A DNA stretch of 64,000 nt from NCBI GenBank assembly GCA_015143295.1, contig CM026571.1:7025501-7089500 (forward strand). The letters run 5' to 3'. Positions 12,901 through 23,116 of the stretch are shown here, one piece after another. The notes beneath the pieces are model-generated. The model saw only the letters and a program-made list of their open reading frames with translations, did no database searches and was not told where the DNA came from. Within the stretch, counting starts at the first letter, position 1. Every line of letters begins with the position of its first letter. Source of the stretch: Tetracentron sinense (Eukaryota > Streptophyta > Magnoliopsida > Trochodendrales > Trochodendraceae). The translations under genes and the position numbers were made by a program.

Positions 12901-15900
12901 TGTGTGTTTGGCTTTCCATGGCAAAGAGTAACTTCTCAGTTTACTAATTGTGGTTTACATTTTAACCATGATTTTTAATTTTAAAAAACATGGTTAAAAA
13001 ATATAACCCAAAATGTTAATGAATCATAATCATAATTGAAGGAATGAATCCTGTCTAAACCCTCTTGTAAAAACAACAAACCAACAATTTCTAACTACCC
13101 AATTCAATCACCTAGCATAAATAGGCATCTAAATGTCATTGTTTCAAGGAAGCAATCTTCCAGACAAATAGAGAGAGAGCTTGTCTCTCAAAATGGAGGC
13201 ATTCTTGTCAATGGATTCGCATGTCTGCTGCCGGTAACCTGAGTCGTGATGGTGAGATAAGGGCATCTCTTCCTGCACCTCATCCTCCAGATCTATAATA
13301 ATGTTGTGCAGCAAGCAGCAAACAAGAATAATCCTTGGCAATTGATGTTTGTCAGGCCTCCACATTGCCCCTTGAACAATCCTCCAAATCTCTTTCAACC
13401 TTGCTAATGCCCTTTGTGCCACCATCCGGGTTCAAAATGGGCATCTCTTTCAATCCTCCGCATCTCTTTCCCTTGATAAGGTGTGATGAGCCAGGTCAGT
13501 TGGGGGAACCCCACATCTCCTATGTATTCCCTTACCTCCAATCTTAAGGTAAATCTATCTTCTTCCCATTTAACCTCTTCCCATTCTTGGAAAGCTTGAA
13601 GAAACCCGAGTTCCAGAGCACTAGGGATTCATTCATAAGAGTAGGGAACAACGTCGGCCTTGAAGCAACGGCAATAGACGGAAGCTGGAACAGCGGCGGT
13701 ATAGAATGTTTTTGAAACCCTAGAACGAGAGACAAAAATGAAAAAAAATGGACAAAGGAGGAAGAAGGAAGACTTAGCGACGACAAAGGAGCCGATCTCC
13801 GGTGCTTTGAACGGCGGGATACCCTCGGGAGTGGGATCAGGCGACCAACACAAAAGGGAGATGAGGGAGATGGGTTCTCTCTTGTCTCTGTTGTGCGAAT
13901 GAAAAACCTTAAAAAAATGGCTATATACTATCGTAAACGTCTGGGTTCCATCGGCTTCGCACGGAAGTCATAAAATCAATTTCCCGCAAAAGCCAAGGTC
14001 CCCTGGTTTTCGCAGGAAGTGGATTTTGTGACTTCCTGCGACATCTGACTTCGGTGGGAAGTCATTTCCGGTCTTGAAAGCCAAACATGGATTTTATGAG
14101 TTTTTGACTTTTAAATGGCCAAAAGTCACTCGAAGTCACCCCAAAATTCCAACCAAGCGCAACCAAAATCTCGTAGAAAAACTGGTAATATTGATTAGAC
14201 CTTTCCTATTCCCTAGGTTTAATTTCTGATACCAAGAGTATTTGAGAGGCATTGAGATAAATAGAAAGGGCTACACTCACTATTAGTGAGTGTCAAATCA
14301 CCAAAACACTTTGTATTAATTCTGTTTTTGATCAACCCTCAAAACCATAATTTGTGAGAAAACACCATGTTTCGTCTATATGTGCAATATTTCAGAAATT
14401 GGACTAGTCACCGAAATAGAGAAGTTGTTGGTTCAGTTGGACTTGCCTGAGCTGGGCTAGCTTGCCTTATTAACCAAAACAAATCTGAAGGAGTCAAAAT
14501 GGGAAAGAATAGAATACCTATAGGAAGAACAAAAAGTTCCAAATTATATGTGTAGAAAAAGTAATAAGCCACTATTTTTAGTTATGTATTTTACTATTTT
14601 AAAAAAAAAAAAACAAAACAAGATGTGTACTTAATTTTTTTCTTTTGATCGGCAACAAGATGTATAATCTGGAAGTTAAAGGAATAGAAAAATTGATATA
14701 CATAAGAAATTATAAGATCGGAGAAAATCATCATTATCGAGTTTGATTACTGCTCTGGTCCTTAGTATGCTTTATTATTTAAATGCTTATTATGTTTTTG
14801 TATGTGTTCTGCATTTACTCAAAAATTTCAGTAGGATGAACGAACATACTTTCATGCATGAGGCTTCAACTTTATGGATGTTCACTATGCCTGATAGCTC
14901 ATATACTCTGTTTCAGGTTGGAGGGGATCTGGATGGAAAACTTGACGAAGGCTCTGCTAATTTGATACTCAATTCAAAGCCTTCGAAAGTTGTTTCAAAC
15001 GAATTGACTGTAAGTCAAACTCTAGCAATTAGTAGTGCAAAAGGGCTATCTGTGCGTAGTTATTTGGGATAAGACAAAAGGATGATTTGAGAAATATTGG
15101 GTTTAATTTAACTTGGGCCTTTAATAATCCAAGTAGAAGTAAATTTGGGACTATAAAGTGGTTATGGAAAAAAGTAAAACAAATTTAAGGTTAATCAATT
15201 CTGATTGACAGATGCGAAGGTTAGAAATTTGTAATACTGTATATATATATATATATGTCTCGATTACCAGGCCTCTCTCTCTCTCTCTCTCAGTATTTGC
15301 TGACAAGGTATATTAGACCAAAAAAAGATCAAAAAAGTATATCAACAGTTACCCACCCTATTTGCCGGGAGATTGTGAATTGTTAAGGTGTGATTTTATC
15401 AGACTTTCCTCACAAATTGAGGCCACCAGTCGACTGTATTAGTTATGGGTTTCCTTTTGTTCGATTGAGATGAGCGAATTAAATTTTAAAAATAAAATCT
15501 GATATAGGAACCTAGTTTTGGAATTCCGTTTTTAGTTATCTCATTTAACTTGCGTTTTAATTGTTGCGGTTGGATATATATATTTCTCGTGTTTCAAAAG
15601 TTTTACTACTAATTTTTTAAGTAATGATAATTGCAGTGAATTAATGCCAACTACGCCTGGACTACCAGGTGCATATAGTAGTTGTTTTATTGCTGGTGGG
15701 TCAAGAAAGTTTAAAGTATAAACTATGCACTTCCTGGTGAATCATTTTAAATCTTATTTCACAACAAATGAATATGTGGACAGGTTCACCTGCTGACAGA
15801 GATTTCATGACAAATTTTTTTTGGACCAAGTGATCTTAAACCCTTCGATACAGCCAATGTTTCCACTTCATTTGAATCTCTGTGCTGCACTGAACTTCAT

Positions 15901-18268
15901 AAATAATTTTTTCCTTGAACCAAGTGATCTTCAAATTTCAAACCCTTCAATAGAACCAATGCTACTGCATGGGGCCCCAGTAAACGTCAAACATTTCTCC
16001 ATTGTGTTTAATATTTTGTCCTCTTTGTTTCAGGTGCAAGTGAAGTGTACGTTGGTTTACATGGATTTTGAGGGTCGTTCTGATGGCCGGTCAATTAAGT
16101 CAATTCTTGCACATGTGGCACCCCTGAAGCTTGTATGGGCACTCTCTTTTTATTATGTGTATCCAGTAGATATTGGGTCAACAATTATTATTCAGCATAT
16201 TTTACCTTAATACAAGATATAGATATTGGGTAACAGTTATTATTTGACATATATTACCTTAATCCAAGTTATTGGTAAACTGAGCGGTATTCTTTGATTG
16301 ATCACTGGTAAAGCACTGGTTTTATGAGGGAAAAACTCTGTTTTGCATTCTCTTGTTGGAAGGTATTGGTGCACGGATCAGCAGAGGCTACTGAGCATTT
16401 GAAGCAACATTGCTTGAAACATGTTTGCCCTCATGTGTATGCTCCCCAGATTGGAGAGGCGATTGATGTCACCTCAGATTTGTGTGCTTACAAGGTATTA
16501 ACTCTGACAACCTTGAGATCTTTGTGGACTAGTAATGGTCGATAACCTTGATTCACCATTCTTTCTCTTATACGAACTACAGGTGCAGCTTTCTGAGAAG
16601 CTGATGAGTAATGTACTCTTCAAGAAGGTAAGCCTCTCATTATTACTGCATTTGATGCATCTCAACTTTGTTAATCTTATGTTTGTGTCTGTAAATATAA
16701 AAATCATTCCTCTCCTCACTTGAGAATTCCTTCCACTGTTCTTAATACAAAAAAAATTAAATCTTATTCTAAGGATAGCAGAGGATTCCCCGGGGGGGGG
16801 GGGGGGGAATATTCTAAGGTCGATGATCGTGGTCATCTGATCAAATCAGTTTTGAGGATATGAGATTTTCTATGTTGTTCCATTGAATGGTAGGTCCCAC
16901 CACTGTTTTACCTGTATTCAGCAAGTGCCTTGTCTTTGTACCCTTAACTAGTCATTTTCTTTGTCAGATATATTGTTACATCTGTCCCAGTTTTTCTGTT
17001 AGCGACTTGAAGTAGTGGGACATCCTTTTTAGATATGTTTCCTTTGCTCGGTGTCCAGTAACAATTTTAAACTCCCCACCGTTGATGACTGGAACATAGT
17101 TTGCTACTAACCAGCAGCAGAGGAAACAGGTAGACAGGTTGTTCTTCCCAAAATAGGAAGGTGTGGTCTCGTGATTGACGACTTTACTAATTTGATACAA
17201 AGAGAAAACTATTTCTGTATGGCGGACTTTTAATACTGTGTTTGTGGTGTGTGTGTGTGTGTGGGTCCCATCTGATACAATGGTGTTATTATAGCTTGGG
17301 GACCATGAAGTAGCCTGGATTGACGCAGAAGTAGGGAAGACAGATAGTGACATGCTGTCTCTGCTTCCTATCTCTACTCCGCCTCCACCGCATAAATCTG
17401 TTCTGGTTGGTGATTTGAAACTGGCAGATTTCAAGCAGTATCTTGCAAGCAAGGGCGTTCAGGTACTCCTAGTTTTCTTGCTTGCTTAAGTACATTCTTT
17501 TTAATTAAGCTCGTGATAAGTACATTCTTTGAAATGCATGAATTTGATGGTCCACATTCATGTGGCCCACAATCCACCATTCATGTGGCCCAACAACATT
17601 TTGATCCAAGCAATTAAAGTTGGTCGTCTTTAGCATGAGACATGGCCAAATTTTTAACTGACCTGAGGATCTTAATCCTCTAGTCTGGAATTCAGACTTA
17701 GAAAGTTAGTGAGTATTGGCTTTGTACTCGGCATAGCAACAAAGTCAGGGATCAAGAATAATTTGGTAGGGATCAAGTTCAGAAAAACCGGAAAAAATTA
17801 ATAAATATAAAAATATGTCGATAATATACAAAATAGTAGTTACTTGCCGCGAATTAAATGTAATTTTTATGATTTATATGAATTTTGTGAACAATTCAGG
17901 AATAATTTGGCAGGGGTAAAATTGGTGAATTTTGTTACTATAGTACCCGGTACATGTGACCTATCACCTAATGTTTATAATCTTTTAGGTGAATTTGCTG
18001 GGGGTGCCTTGCGATGTGGAGAGTACGTGACGCTGCGCAAGGTTGGAGATGCAAGCCAGAAGGTGATTACCCTCTTTTTACATGCCTGCTTACAATTTTG
18101 CAACTTAAGATCAATTCTTCTATTTTTTTCAATGGTTATTCATTTTGTTTGTTGTTGAACAATTGTCAAGGGTGGTGTTACGGTACTCAACAAGTGGTTA
18201 TTGATGGCCCTTTATCCGAAGAGTATTACAAGATTCGGGAGTACCTATATTCACGTTCTATCTCATAG
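1133..18268 (+). CDS. CPSF2: CPSF2 / CPSF100, cleavage and polyadenylation specificity factor 100-kDa subunit (5' end outside window)
   Basis: Non-catalytic metallo-beta-lactamase/beta-CASP partner of the CPSF73 endonuclease, acting in nuclear pre-mRNA 3'-end processing. Seventeen exons read from splice sites: 1133-1301, 3775-3871, 4200-4326, 4427-4542, 4698-4792, 4873-5024, 5285-5342, 5428-5535, 10721-10970, 12221-12405, 14917-15009, 16034-16132, 16363-16494, 16583-16627, 17295-17462, 17989-18062, 18171-18268. Together they give about 688 residues; with the roughly 50 N-terminal residues left of the window this matches the about 740 of plant CPSF100. Family marks are [20 protein letters not shown] (the degenerate metal-binding loop, lacking HxHxDH), [19 protein letters not shown] (beta-CASP), [18 protein letters not shown], and [19 protein letters not shown] near the C terminus. 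Phases agree through exon 15. Exon 16 (74 nt) and exon 17 (98 nt) are each one nucleotide short, so the standard splice gives a TGA in exon 16. This is either a sequence error or a real C-terminal lesion. Confidence 0.93.
1468..2202 (+). mobile_element. 5'-truncated L1-type LINE fragment
   Basis: About 1622-1849 encodes the zinc-binding end of a plant LINE reverse transcriptase ([16 protein letters not shown], then HLTLHC). It is followed by a frame reading [19 protein letters not shown], the usual region after that domain. The 3' end is accgatcaaaaaaaaag. A likely target-site duplication is taaatgttgNNgat, at 1452 and 2203. It sits in the CPSF2 intron between exons 1133-1301 and 3775-3871, in the sense direction. 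Confidence 0.75.
3004..3126 (+). mobile_element. Very short LINE 3' end with target-site duplication
   Basis: The 123-bp insert ends ttaccgataaaaagaaa and is flanked by an 11-bp direct repeat, ggttagcttga, at 2993-3003 and 3127-3137. The tail resembles the other LINE 3' ends in this window, so this is most simply a strongly 5'-truncated LINE insertion. Confidence 0.7.
3291..3802 (+). repeat. Tandem duplication of an intron end plus the start of a CPSF2 exon
   Basis: Unit A (3291-3515) and unit B (3516-3802) both run from gttcgtcaaa through ggctcttggaaacatgcatc to the acceptor ttgcagcaagtatcagattt. Unit B leads into the real exon at 3775. Unit A ends about 30 nt into a copy of that exon, so it supplies a decoy 3' splice site before 3486 (encoding QVSDFDLF) without the rest of the exon. 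Unit B carries about 60 bp of extra sequence. Confidence 0.85.
6202..6545 (-). mobile_element. LINE 3'-end fragment, antisense
   Basis: On the minus strand the block ends ttggccgataaaaaaa after ...cccattaataaaattatt, the terminal pattern of LINEs in this window. No reverse-transcriptase motif remains, so the right border is a guess. It lies in the 5.2-kb CPSF2 intron 5536-10720. Confidence 0.45.
6548..7007 (+). mobile_element. LINE 3'-end fragment with (AT)n tract
   Basis: 6560-6650 reads [20 protein letters not shown], the conserved stretch after the LINE RT zinc-binding domain. The fragment ends cattaccgatcaaaaaaaaa at about 6985-7007. An alternating AT tract of about 55 bp lies inside it at 6851-6908. 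Confidence 0.65.
7212..7621. mobile_element. Solo LTR, about 410 bp
   Basis: The block starts TGTCACGG and ends GGTGTGACA, giving matching 6-bp terminal inverted repeats (TGTCAC/GTGACA). It is flanked by cttg at 7208-7211 and 7622-7625. No internal retroelement coding lies next to it. The family (copia or gypsy) cannot be fixed from the LTR alone. Confidence 0.6.
7640..8290 (-). mobile_element. LINE fragment (RT zinc-binding region), antisense, with internal duplication
   Basis: The minus strand around 8245-8175 encodes [20 protein letters not shown] and around 7886-7860 CMDHLLLHC, both typical of the C-terminal zinc-binding part of plant L1 reverse transcriptase. A block of about 90 bp starting caatgcaacaataggtgatc is present twice, at 7858 and 7981, giving a 123-bp period that interrupts the domain. 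Borders are approximate. Confidence 0.65.
8291..9496. other. CPSF2 intron sequence with no recognised feature
   Basis: AT-rich sequence with many stops in all frames. The only pattern noted is a short triplet of ggtcaca at 9240-9262. Confidence 0.5.
9497..10605. mobile_element. Non-autonomous hAT-like element
   Basis: Ends CAGGTATTAAAC and ...TTTGATACCATG, i.e. imperfect inverted termini CA(T)GGTAT. A perfect 8-bp target-site duplication gtgctaat lies at 9489-9496 and 10606-10613. Eight-base duplications are typical of hAT. There is no transposase coding. The subterminal zones are rich in cttcgg/aagtt motifs, and a tandem array (10139-10330) lies inside. Confidence 0.8.
10139..10330. repeat. 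47-bp tandem array inside the hAT element
   Basis: The unit aataataaaattataattt followed by ataRtaaggttaatgc and a cacactct end is repeated three times with few changes, then once more in a diverged form. Confidence 0.85.
10971..12220. other. CPSF2 intron with no recognised feature
   Basis: Lies between exons 10721-10970 and 12221-12405. I see no coding motif, terminal repeats or long tandem array. Confidence 0.5.
12495..12640. repeat. Short tandem duplication in CPSF2 intron
   Basis: Two copies of a roughly 75-bp unit containing attggtcaaatatcRcatga and gatatttaKgctgatt lie next to each other. Confidence 0.7.
12751..14164 (-). mobile_element. Decayed PIF/Harbinger element with transposase C-terminal remnant
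   Basis: Minus strand 13425-13144 encodes [20 protein letters not shown], then [20 protein letters not shown] and [10 protein letters not shown]. This is the C-terminal part of Harbinger-type nucleases and their domesticated relatives (ALP1/HARBI1-like). About 13425-13520 on the same strand keeps [13 protein letters not shown] in another frame, so the gene is broken. The N-terminal and DDE-core portions are not found. The outer ends, gggctagtttgg at 12751 and the rough inverse ccaaccaagcgcaacc at 14164, suggest the limits. It lies antisense in a CPSF2 intron. Confidence 0.65.
15236..15292. repeat. (TA)n followed by (CT)n microsatellite
   Basis: Alternating TA near 15240-15256, then nine or so CT repeats near 15274-15291, in the intron before exon 16034. 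The rest of 15010-16033 holds only a weak duplicated block (ccaagtgatctt at about 15837 and 15920). Confidence 0.8.
16792..16807. repeat. G16 homopolymer
   Basis: An uninterrupted run of sixteen G lies in the CPSF2 intron 16628-17294. Runs this long are uncommon in AT-rich plant introns and are prone to length error in sequencing. Confidence 0.95.
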
Positions 18269-19445
18269 GCGTTTGGCGAGCAAGAGATCCCGTCAGGTGA
18301 AATGCAGTATAATTTGAGGGCGGATAAGCAAATGAGCTGCCTGCCCGTTGAGATCATTGAGTCAGGCTGATTTTTGTCTAGGAGAGGAGAGATTTTTTTG
18401 CCATTATTACACAGTAGTACTGAAAACAGGGACAAGTTATCAATCCATCCAATCTAGGGATATGCAGGCCAAAATGTTGGGACAATACAATCTTAATTAT
18501 CCGATCAAATGGAATTTTTTTAGGTCTGTTTCTCTTTTCGCAACACATTTTTCACATTCTTCCTGATCTGGATCTTGTATGGATTTCATATGCAAACTTA
18601 GGCAGTTGCAAATAACAAGTTTCATGTGGCATTACTGTTTATAGTAAGGGCTTAACGATCAGGTACTAAGCTAAAATATTGCGGTTGACGATTCCTAAAA
18701 TAAGGCAGCTGCTCGTTATCTTGGAACCCTAAGCTTCTAACAGTTTGCGTGCTTGTGCTAGCCCTAATTTGCTCCAGCTGGGTATCAGTTGCATATTTTC
18801 TTATAGTAAAGGTGTAATTTGCCTTGGAATAATTTTCAAGGTATTTAAGCAGATAAAAAGTTGCTGTTTTAGAATCATTTTATGCACAACATATGATATT
18901 ATATGCTGCATACAATTTTAAAACTTTTTTTTTTGGTGTGTCCAAATCGTGTTCTAATGCAAGTTCTGTAATTAAGCTAGAACTGTCCCTGTCCCTGCCC
19001 CTGCCCCTGCCCCAAAAGCTTTCTCGCTCCCAAACTAGGTGCAATTTGTTGGCAATGTCCAAAGGAGAGTGCTTTACTTCATCAAATCAATAGATCCATA
19101 GAAAACCTTTCTCAGGTGAGTGTAGTTCTGTTATGGGGAAGTGAGAAATAAGCTCCAGGTTACTCCAAATGGCCCAGTTATTTTTGTTTTTGGATTTTGC
19201 TAGCCTCACTCTCTTCAGTTGCATTCTCCCTATTTCCGGGAAAGAAGACAATGATTTTGTGGTGGGGTTCAGGACTTGCCTTCTTGCCTCAAAAGGAGAG
19301 TGCATAAGAGGGAAAGTCCAATTTTTTCTTTTATACAGCCGAACAAGTAGATTTTTAATTATTTAATTGCAAAAGAAACCAGACAGGCTTTCAAATACAA
19401 GGAAGACTATAAACAGAAAATGAAAAAAAAAAAAGGCATGCTAAG
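18269..19445. other. CPSF2 3' flank and intergenic sequence
   Basis: Downstream of the CPSF2 stop (TAG at 18266-18268). No clear polyadenylation signal was identified. A short hexanucleotide array (ccctgc-like, five units) lies at 18985-19014. No gene was recognised. Confidence 0.5.
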
Positions 19446-20096
19446 TAGGGGGTGTAATAGCTGGGTACAATTCAAGCTGGCTCGTGACATATATATATAT
19501 ATATATATATATATGACCGGCTCAAGCTCTACTTGAGTTCTTGAATGCTAGCTCAACTCAGCTTGTCTATAAATAATCGAGCTTGAGCTTAGCTCGTGGG
19601 CTGTTATTTCTGTTACTTTGGGGCTGTACTACTTGTTTTTGAAATTAACAAGGGTGCTATTTTACAAGGTTGTTCCTTATTCAAACTTGATAATGAATCT
19701 TCAAAGCTGCTCTGTATCAAATGTTCTATTTGCAGAGTGTTCGTTTTAAGTTAGGTTTCTAAAATAAGAAGAAGTTGGTCATTTAAGTTTTACCCTAATA
19801 ATAAATTTCTTAAATTTTATATAAAAACTAATACTATTAAGGTATTATAGGTAATAGAAAAATTAATCAAGTTAAATTTCCATTTAAATTTCTTAAATTT
19901 TATATAAAAACTAATACTATTAAGGTATTATAGGTAATACAGAAAAATTAATCAAGTTGAACGAGTTGAACAACTTATTCCAGTGGTTGGCTCGATTAAT
20001 AAACGAGCTCATTTAATTCGACCCATCCTGATGAGCTCCAGCTCTCATTTCGAACTGAAGCGATTCGTGAACTAACTTGACTAATTGACAACCCTA
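19446..20096. mobile_element. hAT MITE, family with GAGCTCG-rich ends (copy 1)
   Basis: Starts TAGGGGGTGTAATAGC and ends TTGACAACCCTA. The flanks atgctaag and gtgctaac match at 6 of 8 bases, consistent with an aged 8-bp hAT duplication. Subterminal regions carry many gctcg/cgagc motifs. An 88-bp block with cttaaattttatataaaaac is tandemly doubled at about 19800-19965. Confidence 0.7.
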
Positions 20097-20109
20097 GTGC
20101 TAACCCTAC

Positions 20110-20190
20110 CCTCAGACTAGTCTAAACCAAAAATCAACACTTGTTAAAACAAGGACAAGAGTTGGTTTTTAGCTGAGAGTAAGGGGTGTC
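20110..20190. repeat. Small imperfect palindrome
   Basis: ctaaaccaaaaatcaacact and its approximate inverse gagttggtttttagct form a hairpin with arms of about 30 bp, immediately right of the hAT copy. Confidence 0.45.
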
Positions 20191-21137
20191 TAGGAATAGG
20201 ACTAGCACAACTAAGAAAAATAGGGAAATGTTTAACTTACTAAAATGTGGGGTCCTCATTGGTCTATGCCTTCTTTTTAACACTCATCAATTGTTATTAA
20301 GATTCACTCACTCTTAGGGTTAATCAATCTAACATTAGTAGTGTTACCTAGACACGTGGTAGGGGTGCTAGGTGTCTAGGGGGTGCTTGGCATGGCAAGC
20401 TCTGAAAATACCAATATGACGGCACAGACATACAATTTTTTTTTAAATGATTAAATATATATATTATAACTCAAAATTTTTAAATAACAATAATAATAAA
20501 AGAGGAGGATTACCAGTCCCCAAATTTTTTTGAAAAGTATGTACTTAAGTTATAAAAAGTATTCATATAGAAAGTATAAATAAACAACAAGAGAGACGTA
20601 CATATTGATTGTTATTGTTGTTAGTAAAATTTTGTTTATGTTTCCAAAAATGCAACACAATTTGACAAAAAGTTCATCACAATTATATTTTTTAAATTGC
20701 ACGACATACTTGAAACACTATGTACCTAATCATAATGTTGATGTCACCATGACATGGTATAAACATGTACTAAGAGTGTCATGTCGTGCTATGGAGTGTC
20801 GTGTCGGCACAACAAAATTTGGGAAAACTTAAGTGCCTAGATAACACTATTAGTTTTTAGAAGAAAATAAATATATTAATTTTAATATTTTTTTAAGTTT
20901 AACCATAATTAAAGGGTTTTAAAATGGACACGTGGACACGACATTTGACTACATAGTCACTGCCCCAAAAAATACAACTGTCTCGTCTAAGGGGATCTCA
21001 TAGGTGGAACAACCCTTCTAATGATTGTTCTGGCATGCACTCATCTAAGGGGATTAGGGGATCTCATAGGTTGGGTGTGCATGCATGCTTGCCACGTGTT
21101 ATCACTTTGGCCTTTGATTTATTTTATTACAACAAAC
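20191..21137. other. Intergenic AT-rich stretch
   Basis: Contains single-arm similarity to the CACGTG foldback family (gattcactcactc ... gacacgtgg at 20300-20360) and a short repeated block ggggatctcatagg (about 20990 and 21060). No gene was recognised. Confidence 0.4.
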
Positions 21138-21479
21138 TATGGGTGTAAAGGACCCGAGTTGAGCCGAGCCAGGTACTGCTCATGCTCAGCTCATGACATA
21201 TATATGCTGGCTTAAGCTCGCCTTGAGCTTAATTGGAGCCCTCAAATGTTAGCTTGAGCTATTATTATAGGCTTGTTTACCTTAAGTTTAACAAAAAAAA
21301 TTCAAATAAAAATCCTAAGAGTTAAACATGTTCATCGGATTCTCCATTTAAAAAAAACACTTGAGAACTTGACATAATAATTCTCGTGAGTTTAATTGTT
21401 AATTGAAAGAACATGATAAGGGAATCTATAAATTTTAAAAAGATGAAGGTACTTTTTAAGTTTTACTTCAACAAAAAAT

Positions 21480-21511
<32 letters not shown>

Positions 21512-21755
21512 AAGTTTCTTAAATTGTATGTGGAAATAAATATTTTAGGGTATTATAAGTATTACAGTAAAATTAATCGAGCTGAGCTGATTAATCTGAG
21601 TTGCTCGTTGCTTGTGTTCGGCTTGGTAACAAACAAGCTCAATTTTTACCTTGGCTCGGCTCAACAAGCTCAAATACTCAACTCAAGCTCGGCTCATTTT
21701 GAGACGAAACGAGCCGACTCATGAGTAGGCTTGGATAGGCTCATTGACAGCCCTA
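21138..21755. mobile_element. hAT MITE, family with GAGCTCG-rich ends (copy 2)
   Basis: Starts TATGGGTGTAAAGGACCC and ends TTGACAGCCCTA. The 8-bp flanks caacaaac (21130-21137) and cagcaaac (21756-21763) match at 7 of 8. The gagccgagcc and ggctcggctc subterminal motifs match copy 1 at 19446-20096. Confidence 0.75.
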
Positions 21756-21794
21756 CAGCAAACACTGCAACAATATAATTAGAACTGTAGAAGA

Positions 21795-22246
21795 GCAATA
21801 GTCTCCTCATCGCCGAGGAGAGGACTATTCCTCCTCGCTCTCACTTAGCCGACCCTTCAACCCTACTAACCTAGGTTTTTTTTTTTTTACCTTTATTTTT
21901 TTTAGGGATTTCTTTTCATGCAGGGCTTTGCATGTGCGGAGGTCCCGTTTTTATACTGTCAGGGGTAAAATGTGTAATTATTGTGCAGAGCTCCCGTTTT
22001 TACACTGTCAGGGGCAAAATGTAATTTTAATAATTACACATTTTGCCCCTGACAGTGTAAAAAAGGGAGCTCCGCACTACGAGCTCTGCATGATATTTAA
22101 ATTATTTTTTTTTAATTATTTTTCTAAAAACCGGGATAGATGGGTGAATCTTAAGGCTTGATGAATCTTAACCACAGTTAAATGAAGTTAGAAGGAGGAC
22201 ACGTGGCAAGAAAATAGGAGCCGAGACGCCCCCTCCTCGAGTCTTT
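21795..22246. mobile_element. CACGTG foldback MITE (copy 1), with another palindrome inserted
   Basis: The left end gcaatagtctcctc matches the left end of the element at 31512. The right arm holds ttaaccacagttaaatgaag and ggacacgtggcaag, shared with copies at 31512, 49291 and 60994. The interior is interrupted by a second palindrome at 21918-22093. The right border is approximate and no clean target duplication is seen. It abuts the presumed kinesin promoter. Confidence 0.6.
21918..22093. repeat. Nested palindromic element
   Basis: Arms of about 63 bp (21918-21980 and 22031-22093) are near-perfect inverses and contain actgtcaggggYaaaatgt. A direct third copy of the core lies between them (21990-22020). 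The sequence can fold into a long hairpin. Confidence 0.8.
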
Positions 22247-22620
22247 CAAAATATATATGAATGCTACAGTTTGTCCGAAAATTCGGGGCATGTTGTGGTT
22301 CAGGAGCGAGGTATGGTCTATGGGGGGGGTGGTGGATCTATTTGAAAGCCACCCTCCTTTCCCGCCATAATCTCTGCTCCATCGCAAATGCAAGTTCTTC
22401 GATCCGAAAAAAAACCCTAATTTTGTTTCAGATGACAGGACACGGTTGATCAGAACAAAGAACCAGCTGGATCATGCTTCTTTGAATGCTACCTTCAGAA
22501 ATTGATGATCAAATTCTTGCTCATTACCTATTGAAACCTCTTAGCTTTCTCGCTGTGGATCTCTCTCTCTCTCTGCTACTATCTCTCTGTTCTTCAGGCA
22601 CGTATTATATTCTCCACATT
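22247..22620 (+). promoter_or_regulatory. Probable promoter and 5' leader of the kinesin-14 gene
   Basis: A TATA-like aaaatatatatga at 22248-22260 is followed by a CT-rich leader (ctctctctctctctgctact at about 22560) typical of plant 5' UTRs. A donor such as cac|gtatta near 22602 would start a leader intron running to the first coding exon near 27274. No transcript evidence; inference only. Confidence 0.35.
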
Positions 22621-23076
22621 TCAATCGTATGTTTATTCATATAATGCTTGAAATTCTGTTTGATAATCAATCTGCATTTTTTATATTCTGCTGTTTTGAT
22701 TGAGGTTTCTTTATTTAAATCGCGAAATTTTTGATTCATTTCTCTAATTTGAGGTTTTTTTTTGTGTTCAAGATTTTAAGAAGTTATTTCTTTTGGTTCT
22801 GATCGAGTTGTGGAGTTCTGGATTAGGATCCATTTTTGGAAATGTAGGGGTTTCAGGGTTCCAAAATTTCAAATTTGTTCTGAATTTTCCATTAGGTGAT
22901 GTATCTTGGATCTTGTTCGAGAAAATACAAAATGCACTTTACATATAGTATACATTCTTATTGAATTCAAATGTACCTTATTTTTCTGTGTTCTTCCAGT
23001 CATTTCTGAATTTATATGGTTTATATTAGTTTCAATCTGCTCCAAGGAACTTTTTTTAAAGTTGCAGATTTGGCAT

Positions 23077-23116
<40 letters not shown>

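Noticed and set aside
15821-16210. 129-codon open frame overlapping a CPSF2 exon
   Set aside because: Only the part from 16034 to 16132 is the CPSF2 exon; the rest is intron read-through with no conserved features.
17844-17988. Upstream extension of CPSF2 exon 16 to mend the phase
   Set aside because: The frame is open there, but each AG acceptor checked leaves two bases before the next codon, so none fits the phase-0 end of the previous exon.
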